Assembly: GCF_004323185.1 (NCBI RefSeq)
Contig: NZ_NAPS01000002.1
Coordinates: forward strand, 2,091,522 to 2,155,521
Direction of reading: 5' to 3'
DNA length: 64,000 nucleotides
DNA from: Westiellopsis prolifica IICB1
GTDB taxonomy: Bacteria > Cyanobacteriota > Cyanobacteriia > Cyanobacteriales > Nostocaceae
Notes under the pieces: generated by a model
What the model saw: only the letters and a program-made list of their open reading frames with translations
What the model was told of the DNA's origin: nothing
Databases searched by the model: none
Made by a program: the position numbers and the translations under genes
Shown: positions 17,040 to 26,185 of the stretch, piece after piece
Position numbering within the stretch: the first letter of the stretch is position 1
Layout: each line of letters opens with the position of its first letter

Positions 17040-17879
17040 GTGAGTCAGAATAACGACTATGAAACTGATAAAAAAGACCTTTTGGGCAAGGCATCAGTTC
17101 TTCTAGGGATTGTGGCTACTGCCCTCGGCATACTTATCTCACTCCGAACCCACATAATTTCAGAACAAACGCAAAATATTTTAGCTAAAATTAATGAACT
17201 TGAAGTGATTAATAAAGATCTTAATAATAAATTCAAAAAACTTGAAATTGTACAAAAATCACAAGAAATAGAAAAATCCAAGTCAAGAATTGAAAAAGAG
17301 TTTTTGGTGCTTAATGCCAAAGTTTTAGCCAACCGTATTGATGCCAAAAATGTAAGGATTATTTGGCCGGATCAAGAAATCCAAAATGACATGATGTCAT
17401 TTGTACGCTTCTGGAGAGGAGCAAATAAGCTAATGTTAGGATCTAGTCAAAAGGGTTTATTTCTTCGTCAGGTAGTATGCCTTAGACTAATCAACTATGG
17501 AGGCACACCTGCTAGAAATGTTGTTGTAACAATCAGCAAAAAAAACTTTAATAACAGTGACACAGGAGATGTCTTAGAGCAGCCATATTATAAGATCAAC
17601 ACAAGCGGTTGGGCTGAGAAAAATATATCTATTCAAGATCTTATGGAAAAGGATTTTGAAGATAAATTAAAGACAGAAATATTGATTCCACTTGCTCATA
17701 TTTCTAGAAGAGATGATGGATACTTTAGATACTTCGGTTCTATGGCTGTACCTGTTAAAGTAACTTGGTACGACAATCAAAATGTACCGGAAAAACCTTA
17801 TTCCTTTCAAATAAATGTAAGCCAAGAGAGTATTTTAAAGAGTGACTTAGATTTTATACTTGGAACTAGTGAGTATTGA
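17040..17879 (+). CDS. membrane-anchored protein of unknown function
   Basis: The 279 residues start at GTG 17040, a few bases after AAGGAG. One hydrophobic segment, at about 16-33 (KASVLLGIVATALGILIS), is followed by a charged helix at 40-85 (ILAKINELEVINKDLNNKFKK and EKSKSRIEKEF) that looks like a coiled coil. The rest is a beta-rich domain of about 180 residues with no motif I recognise. The likely layout is one membrane anchor, a coiled-coil stalk and a globular domain. It is AT-rich with a compact regulatory region, and it neighbours a toxin-antitoxin pair and an IS, so it may belong to an accessory patch. Confidence 0.6.
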   Translation: MSQNNDYETDKKDLLGKASVLLGIVATALGILISLRTHIISEQTQNILAKINELEVINKDLNNKFKKLEIVQKSQEIEKSKSRIEKEFLVLNAKVLANRIDAKNVRIIWPDQEIQNDMMSFVRFWRGANKLMLGSSQKGLFLRQVVCLRLINYGGTPARNVVVTISKKNFNNSDTGDVLEQPYYKINTSGWAEKNISIQDLMEKDFEDKLKTEILIPLAHISRRDDGYFRYFGSMAVPVKVTWYDNQNVPEKPYSFQINVSQESILKSDLDFILGTSEY

Positions 17880-18052
17880 ACCAAGTAAGTAGCTTTTAAC
17901 CTGGCAACGTAGATTGGGTTGATTGCTATCGAAAATCTAATATACCTTCAGGTTGCTACATTGCATGATTTATGTCACACAACACTGGCTGAGTTTGGCT
18001 ACTGAGGGTTATCATAAGAACGGTAAGCCATCTGTAAATTTCTTTCAAGCTT

Positions 18053-18253
18053 ATGAGTAATTTGCAAGAAATCGAACATGCTATTAGTCAACTATCAGCG
18101 GAAGAGCTTGCCGATTTCCGAGTCTGGTTTGCTGAATTTGATGCAGAAGTATGGGATCGGCAGTTTGAGGAAGATGTTGCAGCAGGTCGTCTCGATAATT
18201 TGGCTCAACGCGCATTGCAACATTTGCGTGAAGGACGTTGTACTGATCTGTGA
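18053..18253 (+). CDS. antitoxin-like protein of a type II toxin-antitoxin pair
   Basis: This 66-residue acidic protein reads MSNLQEIEHAISQLSAEEL in the first helix, continues FRVWFAEFDAEVWDRQFEED and ends LQHLREGRCTDL. It matches the general form of short cyanobacterial antitoxins that lie upstream of ParE/RelE-like toxins: an N-terminal helix with LSAEEL and a toxin-wrapping Trp-rich helix. No separate DNA-binding domain is visible. Its TGA stop overlaps the GTG start of the toxin, so the two are translationally coupled. Confidence 0.7.
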   Translation: MSNLQEIEHAISQLSAEELADFRVWFAEFDAEVWDRQFEEDVAAGRLDNLAQRALQHLREGRCTDL

Positions 18254-18510
18254 GATATCGTGCAACTCCTGATTTTTGGTATCACTATCGACAGTTACCA
18301 GATGAGATTCAAGATCTGGCTGATCGCTGCTATGAATTGCTTAAACAAGATCCTCGGTATCCATCACTACACTTCAAAAAAGTCGGCTCTTTTTGGTCAG
18401 TGCGAATCGGAATCCACTACCGCGCCCTAGCAGTAGAAGAAAATGATGATATTGTCTGGTTCTGGATCGGAACTCATGCAGAGTATGATCAGTTATTGCG
18501 AGGTAGTTAA
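18250..18510 (+). CDS. ParE/RelE-superfamily toxin
   Basis: The 86 residues start at GTG 18250 and overlap the antitoxin stop. MRYRATPDFWYHYRQLPDEIQDLADRCYELLKQDPRYPSLHFKKVG is the RelE/ParE fold start, followed by SVRIGIHYRALAVEENDDIVWFWIGTHAEYD, where the central R-x-G-x-H-YRAL and final W-x-GTHxEYD strands fit the family. Such toxins cleave ribosome-bound mRNA (RelE) or poison gyrase (ParE); the sequence does not tell which. The pair lies 300 bases from an IS. Confidence 0.78.
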   Translation: MRYRATPDFWYHYRQLPDEIQDLADRCYELLKQDPRYPSLHFKKVGSFWSVRIGIHYRALAVEENDDIVWFWIGTHAEYDQLLRGS

Positions 18511-18817
18511 CGCCAGCTAACAAGTCGTTGGAGCCGACCGCCGAGAGGTTATTTGTAGGAATCAGAGTTATCTGCGGCGGCTCAACCGGAACGTTAACCG
18601 TTAATAAGACCCACATTCCGCACTTCAAAATGCAATATATTGATGTTTTAAATAATACTAATGATGCTAGTGAGATTAGTCAGTATTAATACTGAAAATA
18701 ATTGATAGGTGTGCGCTCGCTATTAAAGTTGAGCCTAGCCAAACTGTTAAAAGTATTTTTATTTGTAAAAAAGTGAGAAAATTAGGAGAAAGCTTTCAGA
18801 AATCAAATATGAGTCCT
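18511..18817. other. intergenic, left flank of the IS
   Basis: No gene is seen. The last part, 18,794-18,820, is a copy of a 27-base repeat that also occurs without the IS at 60,469-60,495, so the IS lies at the end of an older dispersed repeat. Confidence 0.55.
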
Positions 18818-20276
18818 ATATCCCTCTTCTGTCACTTTCCGGGTATTCTGAATAAAAGGACTAAAAGAAAAAACTCTGGAAACTAAGCAGGGCAATGGAT
18901 GTAGAATTACAAATCCTGAAACATTTGGCAAGAGATGCCCACCCAACAGTTGCGCTCGTAGATGAATATTGTGCAGAGTACAAAGACCTGTTCAAAGAAG
19001 TAAGAAATTATGAATGTTTTAAATATTTACATTTAGGAATAATTTCTACAATCAAAAGAAAATCATTACCAGAGATAGCGAAAGTAGTAAGTATAAACTC
19101 AGCCCAATCATTACATCATTTTATAGCCAATTCAGACTGGTCAGTAAATAAGTTGAAGAGCCGAAGATTAAAGAAAATAAAAAGAGCATTAAATGATCGG
19201 GCAATTACGGTAGTAATAGATGAAACAGGAGACAGGAAAAAAGGTAAAAAGACAGATTATGTAGCTAGACAATATTTAGGAAGCGTAGGAAAAGTAGATA
19301 ATGGGATAGTTTCAGTTAACGCCTATGGAGTTTATGCTAACATAACTTTTCCACTAATCTTCAAAATATTTAAACCAAAAGGAACACTTGCATGAGTCAG
19401 ATAAATATAAAACGAAAATAGAGTTAGCATCAGAGATAATTACAGAATTAATGGAATTAGGGTTCAATATTGAATTAGTACTGGCTGATAGTTTATATGG
19501 TGAAAGTAGCCAATTTATTAGAAAACTAGCTGAATATAGCTTAGGTTACGTTGTATCAATTAGAAGTAATCATGGAGTCTGGTTACCTTCAGGTCAAAGC
19601 GTTAGGGCAAATAAGTGGTGTAAGTTTGAGAGAACATTTAGCAATTCCCTAATCAGAGACTAGATATATACGAGAAATAATTTATGGTAAAAAAAGAGCC
19701 ATAACTTACTGGGAAATAACTACTGACCCAGAAACCATGCCGGAAAATTCTACCTCCTTCGTGATGACGAATCTGCAAGGTAATCTCAAGAAAACTTTAG
19801 GTGACTTATATGGATTAAGAACCTGGGTAGAATATGGATTTCGACAGTGTAAACAGGAGCTAGGCTGGACAGATTATCGTTTCACCAATTTCCAACATAT
19901 TCAGAGGTGGTGGGAGATTATTTTTTGTGTTTACACGATGATTAGTTTAAATTCTTCAGTCTTCTTAAGCTTAAATCAATCTCGTAAACTTGAGACCGAG
20001 GCACAAGAAAATAGTGATGTTGATTTTTCTAATCATCCGCAATGGAACCATGAATCTGGATGGAAGAATGCTTTAAATAATCTGCGTCTCATTATCCAAC
20101 CACTTTTACTATTTTGGTTAATTTATCCCTGGTTAAGTATTTTCCCTAATTCACATTTGTTACTAGGATTCAATCATTTAATAGCAGCAATGAATCAATT
20201 TAAACCCTATTATGCTTCTGGATAATTTCGTTCCTGAACTACTTGCTTATTCCGGAAAGTGACAGAAGAGGGATAT
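18818..20276 (+). mobile_element. IS701-family insertion sequence (decayed)
   Basis: Perfect 25-base terminal inverted repeats bound the element. The left end (18,818-18,842) begins ATATCCCTCTTCTG and the right end (20,252-20,276) is its exact complement. The single transposase frame is broken twice. The terminal repeats are intact, so the element could still be moved by a related transposase. I could not see a clear target-site duplication at the flanks. Confidence 0.88.
18895..20225 (+). pseudogene. IS701-family DDE transposase, two frameshifts
   Basis: Three consecutive frames together rebuild one transposase of about 440 residues. Part 1 ends ..FKPKGTL at 19,395 and contains VIDETGDRKKGKKTDYVARQ, the first DDE-type Asp region of IS701 proteins. 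Part 2 (from 19,388) continues HESDKYKTK and has LADSLYGES, the second Asp. Part 3, in frame from about 19,654 (SETRYIREIIYG) to 20,225, has the Glu-bearing LRTWVEYGFRQCKQELGW. The breaks at about 19,390 and 19,645 lie in the middle of otherwise good homology, with no slippery site pattern common to both, so I read them as mutations. Confidence 0.88.
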
Positions 20277-20482
20277 TCGATCTCGATTGAATAGCAACTT
20301 CGTTTTCAATGCTCAAGAGTTGGTTATTACCACAAAAATAAGAAAAAATTACTAAAATTCTAATAAATATATAAAAAATGGGGTATCTCTTATAAAAGAA
20401 GTTAATAAGCACAAATCTACTTGCGACTGTAGTTAGCAGTGGTATCATTCGGGTATTACAAAAAGTAAAGGGCGATTTTATT

Positions 20483-22081
20483 ATGACCAAAGCACCTGTT
20501 GCTCCCGTGGTGCTAGTCATTTTAGACGGATGGGGCTACTGTGAGGAGACAAAAGGAAATGCTATTGCCGCTGCTCAAACTCCGGTAATGGACAGCCTGT
20601 GGGCAGCATATCCGCATACCCTTATCCACACATCAGGAAAAGCCGTAGGCTTGCCAGAAGGTCAAATGGGCAATTCTGAAGTTGGTCATTTGAACATTGG
20701 CGCTGGTAGGGTTGTACCCCAAGAGTTGGTACGCATTTCTGATGCGGTAGAAGACGGTTCCATCCTCAAAAACTCAGCACTTGTCAGCATTTGTCAAGAA
20801 GTCCGCAGTCGCAATGCTAAATTGCACATGATCGGGCTTTGTTCTGAAGGTGGCGTACATTCACACATTAGTCATCTGTTTGGACTACTTGACTTAGCGA
20901 AAAGTCAGGAAATATCAGAGATTTGCATACATGCGATTACAGATGGCCGTGATACCGCCCCCACAGACGGTGTCAACTCAATCGCACTGATTCAAGACTA
21001 CATCGACCGAATTGGAGTCGGACGCCTAGTCACCCTCAGTGGTCGCTATTATGCCATGGATCGCGATCGCCGTTGGGATCGGGTTCAACGTGCCTACAAT
21101 GTGATCACACAAGATAGTTCTGGTAATGGACACTCTGCGGTGAAAGTTTTGCAAGCTTCCTATGCAGAGGGTGTAACAGATGAGTTTATAGCCCCAGTGA
21201 GAATAGCCCCTGGAGCTATAGAACCAGGAGATGGGGTCATATTTTTCAACTTCCGTCCAGATCGTGCCAGACAACTCACCCAAGCTTTCGTCAGTCCAGA
21301 ATTTAACGGTTTTGAAAGAAAGCTAATTACGCCATTGTCCTTTGCTACCTTTACACAATACGACCCAGAATTGTCAGTAAAGGTTGCCTTTGAACCGCAA
21401 AATTTGAGTAATATTCTCGGAGAAGTTATTTCTCAGCACAATCTTAAGCAGTTTCGCACCGCCGAAACTGAAAAATATGCCCACGTTACCTACTTCTTCA
21501 ATGGTGGACTAGAAGAACCTTTCCCAGGAGAAGACAGGGAACTGGTTAATAGCCCAATGGTTGCCACCTATGACAAAGCACCCAAGATGTCAGCCGCAGC
21601 AGTTACAGATGTGGCAGTCGCAGCAATTGAAAAGGGTATTTACTCGTTAATTGTAATTAATTATGCTAACCCAGACATGGTGGGACACACTGGTCAGATC
21701 CCAGCTACAGTAGAAGCCATTGAAGCTGTAGATCACTGTTTGGCTCGCCTATTGACAAGCATAAGCAAAGCTGGAGGTACAGCAATAATTACTGCTGATC
21801 ACGGCAACGCCGAATATATGATAGATGAAAATGGCAATCCCTGGACAGCTCATACTACCAATCCAGTTCCTCTGATTCTATTGGAAGGAGAACAAGCGAA
21901 AATTTCTGGTCATGGCGGTAATGTGATCTTGCGTGAAGATGGTAAACTAGCGGACATTGCTCCCACGATTTTGCAAATTCTACAGCTGCCTCAACCAGCA
22001 GAAATGACTGGGCGATCACTAGTACAACCCACAGAGTACGATGTAGAACTTTCTCGTAAACCTGTGCCAGTGGGGCAGTAA
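20483..22081 (+). CDS. gpmI: 2,3-bisphosphoglycerate-independent phosphoglycerate mutase
   Basis: This 532-residue Mn-dependent enzyme interconverts 3- and 2-phosphoglycerate in glycolysis. The alkaline-phosphatase-fold half shows ILDGWGY at 13-19 with a metal Asp, the catalytic Ser in MGNSEVGHLNIGAGR at about 65-79, and late metal ligands in TADHGNAEYM and AHTTNPVP. The inserted phosphotransferase domain (about 85-310) has DGRDTAP and FNFRPDRARQL. Length and motifs are complete. secG follows 210 bases downstream, a gene order common in cyanobacteria. Confidence 0.97.
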   Translation: MTKAPVAPVVLVILDGWGYCEETKGNAIAAAQTPVMDSLWAAYPHTLIHTSGKAVGLPEGQMGNSEVGHLNIGAGRVVPQELVRISDAVEDGSILKNSALVSICQEVRSRNAKLHMIGLCSEGGVHSHISHLFGLLDLAKSQEISEICIHAITDGRDTAPTDGVNSIALIQDYIDRIGVGRLVTLSGRYYAMDRDRRWDRVQRAYNVITQDSSGNGHSAVKVLQASYAEGVTDEFIAPVRIAPGAIEPGDGVIFFNFRPDRARQLTQAFVSPEFNGFERKLITPLSFATFTQYDPELSVKVAFEPQNLSNILGEVISQHNLKQFRTAETEKYAHVTYFFNGGLEEPFPGEDRELVNSPMVATYDKAPKMSAAAVTDVAVAAIEKGIYSLIVINYANPDMVGHTGQIPATVEAIEAVDHCLARLLTSISKAGGTAIITADHGNAEYMIDENGNPWTAHTTNPVPLILLEGEQAKISGHGGNVILREDGKLADIAPTILQILQLPQPAEMTGRSLVQPTEYDVELSRKPVPVGQ

Positions 22082-22152
22082 AAAGTTGATAATAGTGAAT
22101 TATGAATGAGAATTTCAGTACGTCAGTACACTGAAACTAGTGACGAGGATTG

Positions 22153-22250
22153 TCATTCGTTCTTTGTCATTTGTCATTGGTAAAAGTTTCAATGATGTTT
22201 ATGTTTCGTAATATAATTCTGCTTATTTCCGCCGACCTACTTAACATAAG
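22153..22250 (-). mobile_element. MITE family A, partial copy (reverse)
   Basis: Read on the minus strand the segment starts TTAAGTAGGTCGGCGGAAAT, continues through a ttacgaaa..taaac block and reaches accaatgac heptamers. It parallels the left half of the copies at 6,492 and 30,366. I cannot find the other end between it and gpmI, so it is truncated or diverged. Confidence 0.5.
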
Positions 22251-22291
22251 TTCATCATTCATAATTCAAAATTCACAAACACATTGTCACT

Positions 22292-22525
22292 ATGACCATT
22301 TCTAACGTTGTACAAGGTATCTGGGTTTTTTCTGCTGTTGCTTTGACCGTCCTAGTATTGTTACATAGCCCCAAAGGTGATGGTATCGGAGCCATTGGTG
22401 GACAAGCCCAATTATTTAGCAGCACTAAAAGTGCAGAAAAAACATTAAACCAAGTTACATGGGCCTTGACAGTCATTTTCCTTGGATTATCTGTGGTTTT
22501 GAGTGCTGGTTGGCTCCCTAATTGA
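22292..22525 (+). CDS. secG: protein-export membrane protein SecG
   Basis: The 77 residues have two hydrophobic helices (about 5-25 and 52-72) joined by a loop with SPKGDGIGAIGGQAQLFSST, the SecG family's G-rich cytoplasmic loop. SecG is the small non-essential subunit of the SecYEG translocon in the plasma or thylakoid membrane and assists SecA-driven export. A short sequence block of repeats separates it from gpmI. Confidence 0.92.
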   Translation: MTISNVVQGIWVFSAVALTVLVLLHSPKGDGIGAIGGQAQLFSSTKSAEKTLNQVTWALTVIFLGLSVVLSAGWLPN

Positions 22526-22709
22526 CAATACAAGGGAGATAGGAAGATTCGGAGGACAAGGAGGACAAGGAAGCAGGGAGCAGGGAGCAGGGAGCAGTTA
22601 ACTGATTATTCTCCCTTGCCCCCGATCCCCTATACCCAATCCCCCATACCCAACCCCCTATACCCTATACCCAATCCCCAATTCCCAATCCACCAACATC
22701 TCACAAAGT
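22526..22709. repeat. short tandem repeat cluster
   Basis: The gap is almost wholly made of short direct repeats: GGAGGACAA twice, GGGAGCA three times, and C-rich variants of 'ccctataccc' and 'caatccccca' several times. The two halves are partly complementary (G-rich then C-rich) and could form a weak long hairpin after secG. Confidence 0.75.
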
Positions 22710-23426
22710 TTGATTTGGCAGCGTTTACTGGCATTTACTGGATTAGCTATTAGTACAGGACTGCTCGTGATCTTAACTAACGTGCAGTCTTTTGCCATTT
22801 CCCCCTCTACACCTCAACCCCATCCCCTACCGCCCACACTGGCGCAGTGGCAAGATCAGACAAATAGCGGTAACTATTTTTCTCAAGTTGTACCGACGCA
22901 AGTCGGTTATTTAGTTTGGTCACAGTTTCCCGTTAAGGTTTACATAGAAATACCGCAAGCAATAGACGCTAAACAAGCCCAAGCATGGATTAATGATGTC
23001 TTGCAGGCGGTACAAGAGTGGAATGTTTATCTACCTTTACAAGTAGTCGAAAATCAAAAATTAGCCGATATTACGATTATCAGGAAAAACCCACCACTAC
23101 AAAAATTACCCAATAGCAAGATTCCCCGTGCGCGTTCCGCTCAAACTACTTACGAAGTCTATAGAAAACGAGATATTTTATACCACAATTTCACGATCCT
23201 GCTCAGTCCGAGTCAAACAGGTATATATCTTTTAGCAGCTGCTCGCCATGAACTAGGACATGCCTTGGGTATATGGGGACATAGTCAAACGCAAAGTGAT
23301 GTATTATACTTTTCTCAAGTTCGTAACCCGCCGCCCATTTCTGCAAGAGATGTGAATACACTGAAGCGCGTTTATGAACAGCCTACAAGTTTAGGATGGG
23401 CTTTGTCCGATAAGTTTCATAATTGA
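22710..23426 (+). CDS. secreted zinc metalloprotease (matrixin-like)
   Basis: The 238 residues start at TTG 22710; no in-frame ATG is upstream. The N-terminus (LLAFTGLAISTGLLVILTNV) is a signal peptide. Near the C-terminus HELGHALGIWGH (about 188-199) is the HExxHxxGxxH zinc site of metzincins, with the third His present. The downstream Met-turn is not as clear. Family members cut proteins outside the cytoplasm or in the periplasm. No propeptide Cys switch is seen. The substrate is unknown. The gene is alone between repeat gaps. Confidence 0.82.
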   Translation: MIWQRLLAFTGLAISTGLLVILTNVQSFAISPSTPQPHPLPPTLAQWQDQTNSGNYFSQVVPTQVGYLVWSQFPVKVYIEIPQAIDAKQAQAWINDVLQAVQEWNVYLPLQVVENQKLADITIIRKNPPLQKLPNSKIPRARSAQTTYEVYRKRDILYHNFTILLSPSQTGIYLLAAARHELGHALGIWGHSQTQSDVLYFSQVRNPPPISARDVNTLKRVYEQPTSLGWALSDKFHN

Positions 23427-23586
23427 TAACAAAGAAGGCATTTTTGCCAAATTATATAATCTCAAACAATATTAGCACTCTCAGTAGATAGCATATTTTA
23501 GTCTCAGACAGTAAACTAAAGTGTCATAAGCCCTGATTTCACCCTCTGCCGTTCTGCATCCTTTGCGGTTCGTTTAATCAAACCTC

Positions 23587-24969
23587 ATGTTACAAGGCTC
23601 CATACTCCAACAACTAGAAATAGCTCATCGCCATAGCAAAAGACCGATTAGATTCGGAGTGTACTATAAAAATACCCTAGTCGCTCTGTGTCATGCCCTG
23701 GAAGATCACATATTAAATGATGTCACCTCGCCCTTGGTAATTACCGCCTTTGAACAGGGGAAATGGTATCTTCAAGAAGCAGAAAGATATGCAGATATCG
23801 CAAAAAAATCCCGTCAAATAGCCATTATGGCCGCTCCAGATACTGGCTGGGCAGAACATCCTACAAGTCAATTACCTAATGTCAACTTAGTTGGTTTAGA
23901 TCCAGCTGATCCAGTAGCCCAGGAATGGCACTTAATTATCCTATCACCAAGATACACAGCAATGGTAATTTGTCAAGAATTATCAGAGGCTGATTATGGT
24001 GCTTCTGGATTGCCTCCGTCAGATTTAGAGCGAAAATTTTACGGCTTGTGGACATTTGAACCAGAATTAGTCAAAGAAACAGCCACATTGGCGATCGCTC
24101 ACATTCAACGCTACAATCCAGAATTGGCAGCAAAACTCACTACCGATCAACAAGCAATTCAGCCTAGCTTGGCTACACCAGAAGAATTGAATGCGGTAGT
24201 TTCCCGTGTAGTTGATTACCTCCAAACCGGACAAGAAAATATCTCTGTCCCCAGCAACATACGCCACCAAGCCCTGGATACTAACTTAGTTTCCAATGAA
24301 ATCCAAGCATTTTTGCGGATGGCGCAAATTATAGATGCTGCTGATATTACCAATCCTATGGCAGCAGCAGAAGTTGTGACGCTAGTAGAAACAATGGGAC
24401 AACTTTTAGATTTGCCCGCATGGCAGATCAAAAGATTGCGCCTAGCAGGATTGTTACACCGTTTAGATCCATTGCAAAGAGTAGAAAGCGTACTTACTCC
24501 CAGTACAACTACTTATTACCAAGAAGATGCACCTAGTTGTCCTTTAACTTGTTCTCTTGTACCAGGAGCGCAGGTACTGCGAACTATGCCACGACTACGA
24601 GCGGTAGCACAAATTATTACTCACCAAACCGAATATTGGGATGGAACTGGTGAACCAGCGGGATTGGCTGGTGATGAAATTCCTCTAGAATCGAGGATTC
24701 TAGCACTCATTGTTGAATTTCAATCCCTAGTACATCAAAAACAATCATCTCAATTGAGCCGTGAAGAAATCATTAATCAAGCTTTAGAAGAATGTAAACA
24801 ACAATCGCGACGCTTTGATCCAAAACTGATAGATACCTTGACACTATTAGTGATGGGTTTACAACAAGGACTAGAATTACCCATAATTACACCCAAACTC
24901 AGTGTTGGTATGTGGTTATTGGATTATCGACTCGATAGTGAAACCAAGACTAGTACTCTGACAACCTAA
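23587..24969 (+). CDS. DICT sensory domain and HD-type phosphohydrolase protein
   Basis: The 460 residues hold two parts. Residues 1-160 begin MLQGSILQQLEIAHRHSKRP and resemble the DICT domain found beside light- or redox-linked output modules in cyanobacteria. Residues 260-440 contain LRLAGLLHRLDP and HQTEYWDGTGEP with IPLESRILALIVEFQSL, an HD-GYP-like arrangement. The first metal pair reads HR rather than the canonical HD, so metal-dependent cyclic di-GMP hydrolysis is uncertain. The second 'GTGEP' replaces GYP. It probably senses a ligand and controls an unknown process in the cytoplasm. It is a single gene with its own promoter region. Confidence 0.72.
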   Translation: MLQGSILQQLEIAHRHSKRPIRFGVYYKNTLVALCHALEDHILNDVTSPLVITAFEQGKWYLQEAERYADIAKKSRQIAIMAAPDTGWAEHPTSQLPNVNLVGLDPADPVAQEWHLIILSPRYTAMVICQELSEADYGASGLPPSDLERKFYGLWTFEPELVKETATLAIAHIQRYNPELAAKLTTDQQAIQPSLATPEELNAVVSRVVDYLQTGQENISVPSNIRHQALDTNLVSNEIQAFLRMAQIIDAADITNPMAAAEVVTLVETMGQLLDLPAWQIKRLRLAGLLHRLDPLQRVESVLTPSTTTYYQEDAPSCPLTCSLVPGAQVLRTMPRLRAVAQIITHQTEYWDGTGEPAGLAGDEIPLESRILALIVEFQSLVHQKQSSQLSREEIINQALEECKQQSRRFDPKLIDTLTLLVMGLQQGLELPIITPKLSVGMWLLDYRLDSETKTSTLTT

Positions 24970-25445
24970 CTTTGAGGGGTAAAGGAATGAACCGCCAAGG
25001 CGCCTTAGACGCGCAAGCGGCTACTTTCACCAAGCCACTACCTACGGAAGCCGCAGAAGCGTCTACGTGTCTACCGTAAGGTAGTACACCAAGAGAAGAG
25101 GAAAAGAAGGTGAATCTAAAATTGGTTTACCTAGCAAAGTTGACTTGCCAGACTACTAGTATGGAAAGAAATCAAAATTTACGTATACAATAAGTGTTTT
25201 TTTGCTTAACCAGAACTTACGCAAAAATTATTTGAAAAACTCTTATTTCTTTGCGTACTTTTAGGTATTTGTGGTAACCTCCGGTAAGCCACTATGTGTC
25301 TACGTTTTTTCATAATTTTGCGTAAGTTCTACTGCTATTTTTTTGTCGTCTAGTGGTTGATTTTTTTTACTAACCACATAGACGCTTTAGCGACTTACCG
25401 TAAGGGTAGGACATAAAGATCACAAAGAGATTTTTTGTAGGTTTT
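24970..25445. other. repeat-rich intergenic region
   Basis: Three repeat types fill this gap: an imperfect hairpin near 25,044-25,086 (arms with ACTACCTACGG / CCGTAAGGTAGT), the MITE at 25,212-25,330 and a 'tagacgctttagcgacttac' fragment at 25,379-25,398. I see no gene. Confidence 0.65.
25212..25330 (-). mobile_element. MITE family B, copy 1 (119 bp)
   Basis: The ends are inverted: AGAACTTACGCAAAA at 25,212-25,226 and TTTTGCGTAAGTTCT at 25,316-25,330. Read in reverse complement it aligns along its whole length with the element at 63,687-63,806. No coding capacity. Confidence 0.75.
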
Positions 25446-26084
25446 ATGAATATAGAAGCTATTAAATTAGGAAAAGTTAAGCACTTAGCAGGAGCTAATT
25501 TAGAAGATGAGGATTTATCAAATTTGGATTTAAACCGCATTAATTTTGCTGGTGCTACTCTTGTGGGTACAAATTTCACTGCTTCTAAACTTGAAGGTGG
25601 GCATTTGGAAGGTGCTAATTTGATGGGAGCAAACCTACAAGCAACTGATTTGCGGGCGAATTTGATGGGCGCGAATTTGATGCAAGCAGATTTGACAGGT
25701 GCTGACTTAAGGGGTAGCAATTTACGCGGTGCTAATTTAATCGGGGCGAGACTGAGTGAAGTGTCTTTTGCTGGTGCTTTCTTGAGTGGTGCAAATTTGA
25801 TGAATGTCAACTTACAAGGAGTTGACTTCCGGGGTGCTGACTTGCGAGGAGCCAACCTGACAGGGGCGAATCTCAAAGGCGCAGACTTAAGCCGTGCAGA
25901 TTTGCAAGGGGCGTTGTTGAGTGAAGCAAATTTAGAAGAAGCAGATATGAGAGAGGCTAATCTGTCAGGGGCAAATTTGACAAGTGCAAATTTACTGTGT
26001 GCAGAGTTAGAAGGAGCGAATTTAAATGGAGTAAATTTAGATCGGGCTTGTTTGGTAGGGACAATGGCTGAGTTTGCTTCGTAA
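25446..26084 (+). CDS. pentapeptide-repeat protein
   Basis: The 212 residues are almost all A(N/D)LxG/x pentapeptide repeats, from about residue 17 to 205 (more than 30 copies such as ANLMG, ANLQG, ADLRG). They form a right-handed quadrilateral beta helix. Some relatives mimic DNA and inhibit gyrase, but most cyanobacterial ones are of unknown role in the cytoplasm, periplasm or thylakoid lumen. There is no signal peptide. The start ATG 25446 follows a MITE-containing gap by about 115 bases. A Cys at about 195 lies near the end. Confidence 0.92.
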   Translation: MNIEAIKLGKVKHLAGANLEDEDLSNLDLNRINFAGATLVGTNFTASKLEGGHLEGANLMGANLQATDLRANLMGANLMQADLTGADLRGSNLRGANLIGARLSEVSFAGAFLSGANLMNVNLQGVDFRGADLRGANLTGANLKGADLSRADLQGALLSEANLEEADMREANLSGANLTSANLLCAELEGANLNGVNLDRACLVGTMAEFAS

Positions 26085-26185
26085 ACAAAAGTAACTAAAA
26101 TATTATTTTTCCAGTAATTCAAAGGTTGAGCATTGATGTTGATTAACACAATGAGATTAGTGTTTAGCTCTACTGGTTCAACCTT

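Noticed and set aside
18895..20225. Programmed frameshifting in the IS701 transposase
   Set aside because: Two breaks in one frame without a shared slippery motif and inside otherwise continuous homology point to mutation; IS701 members have one intact frame.
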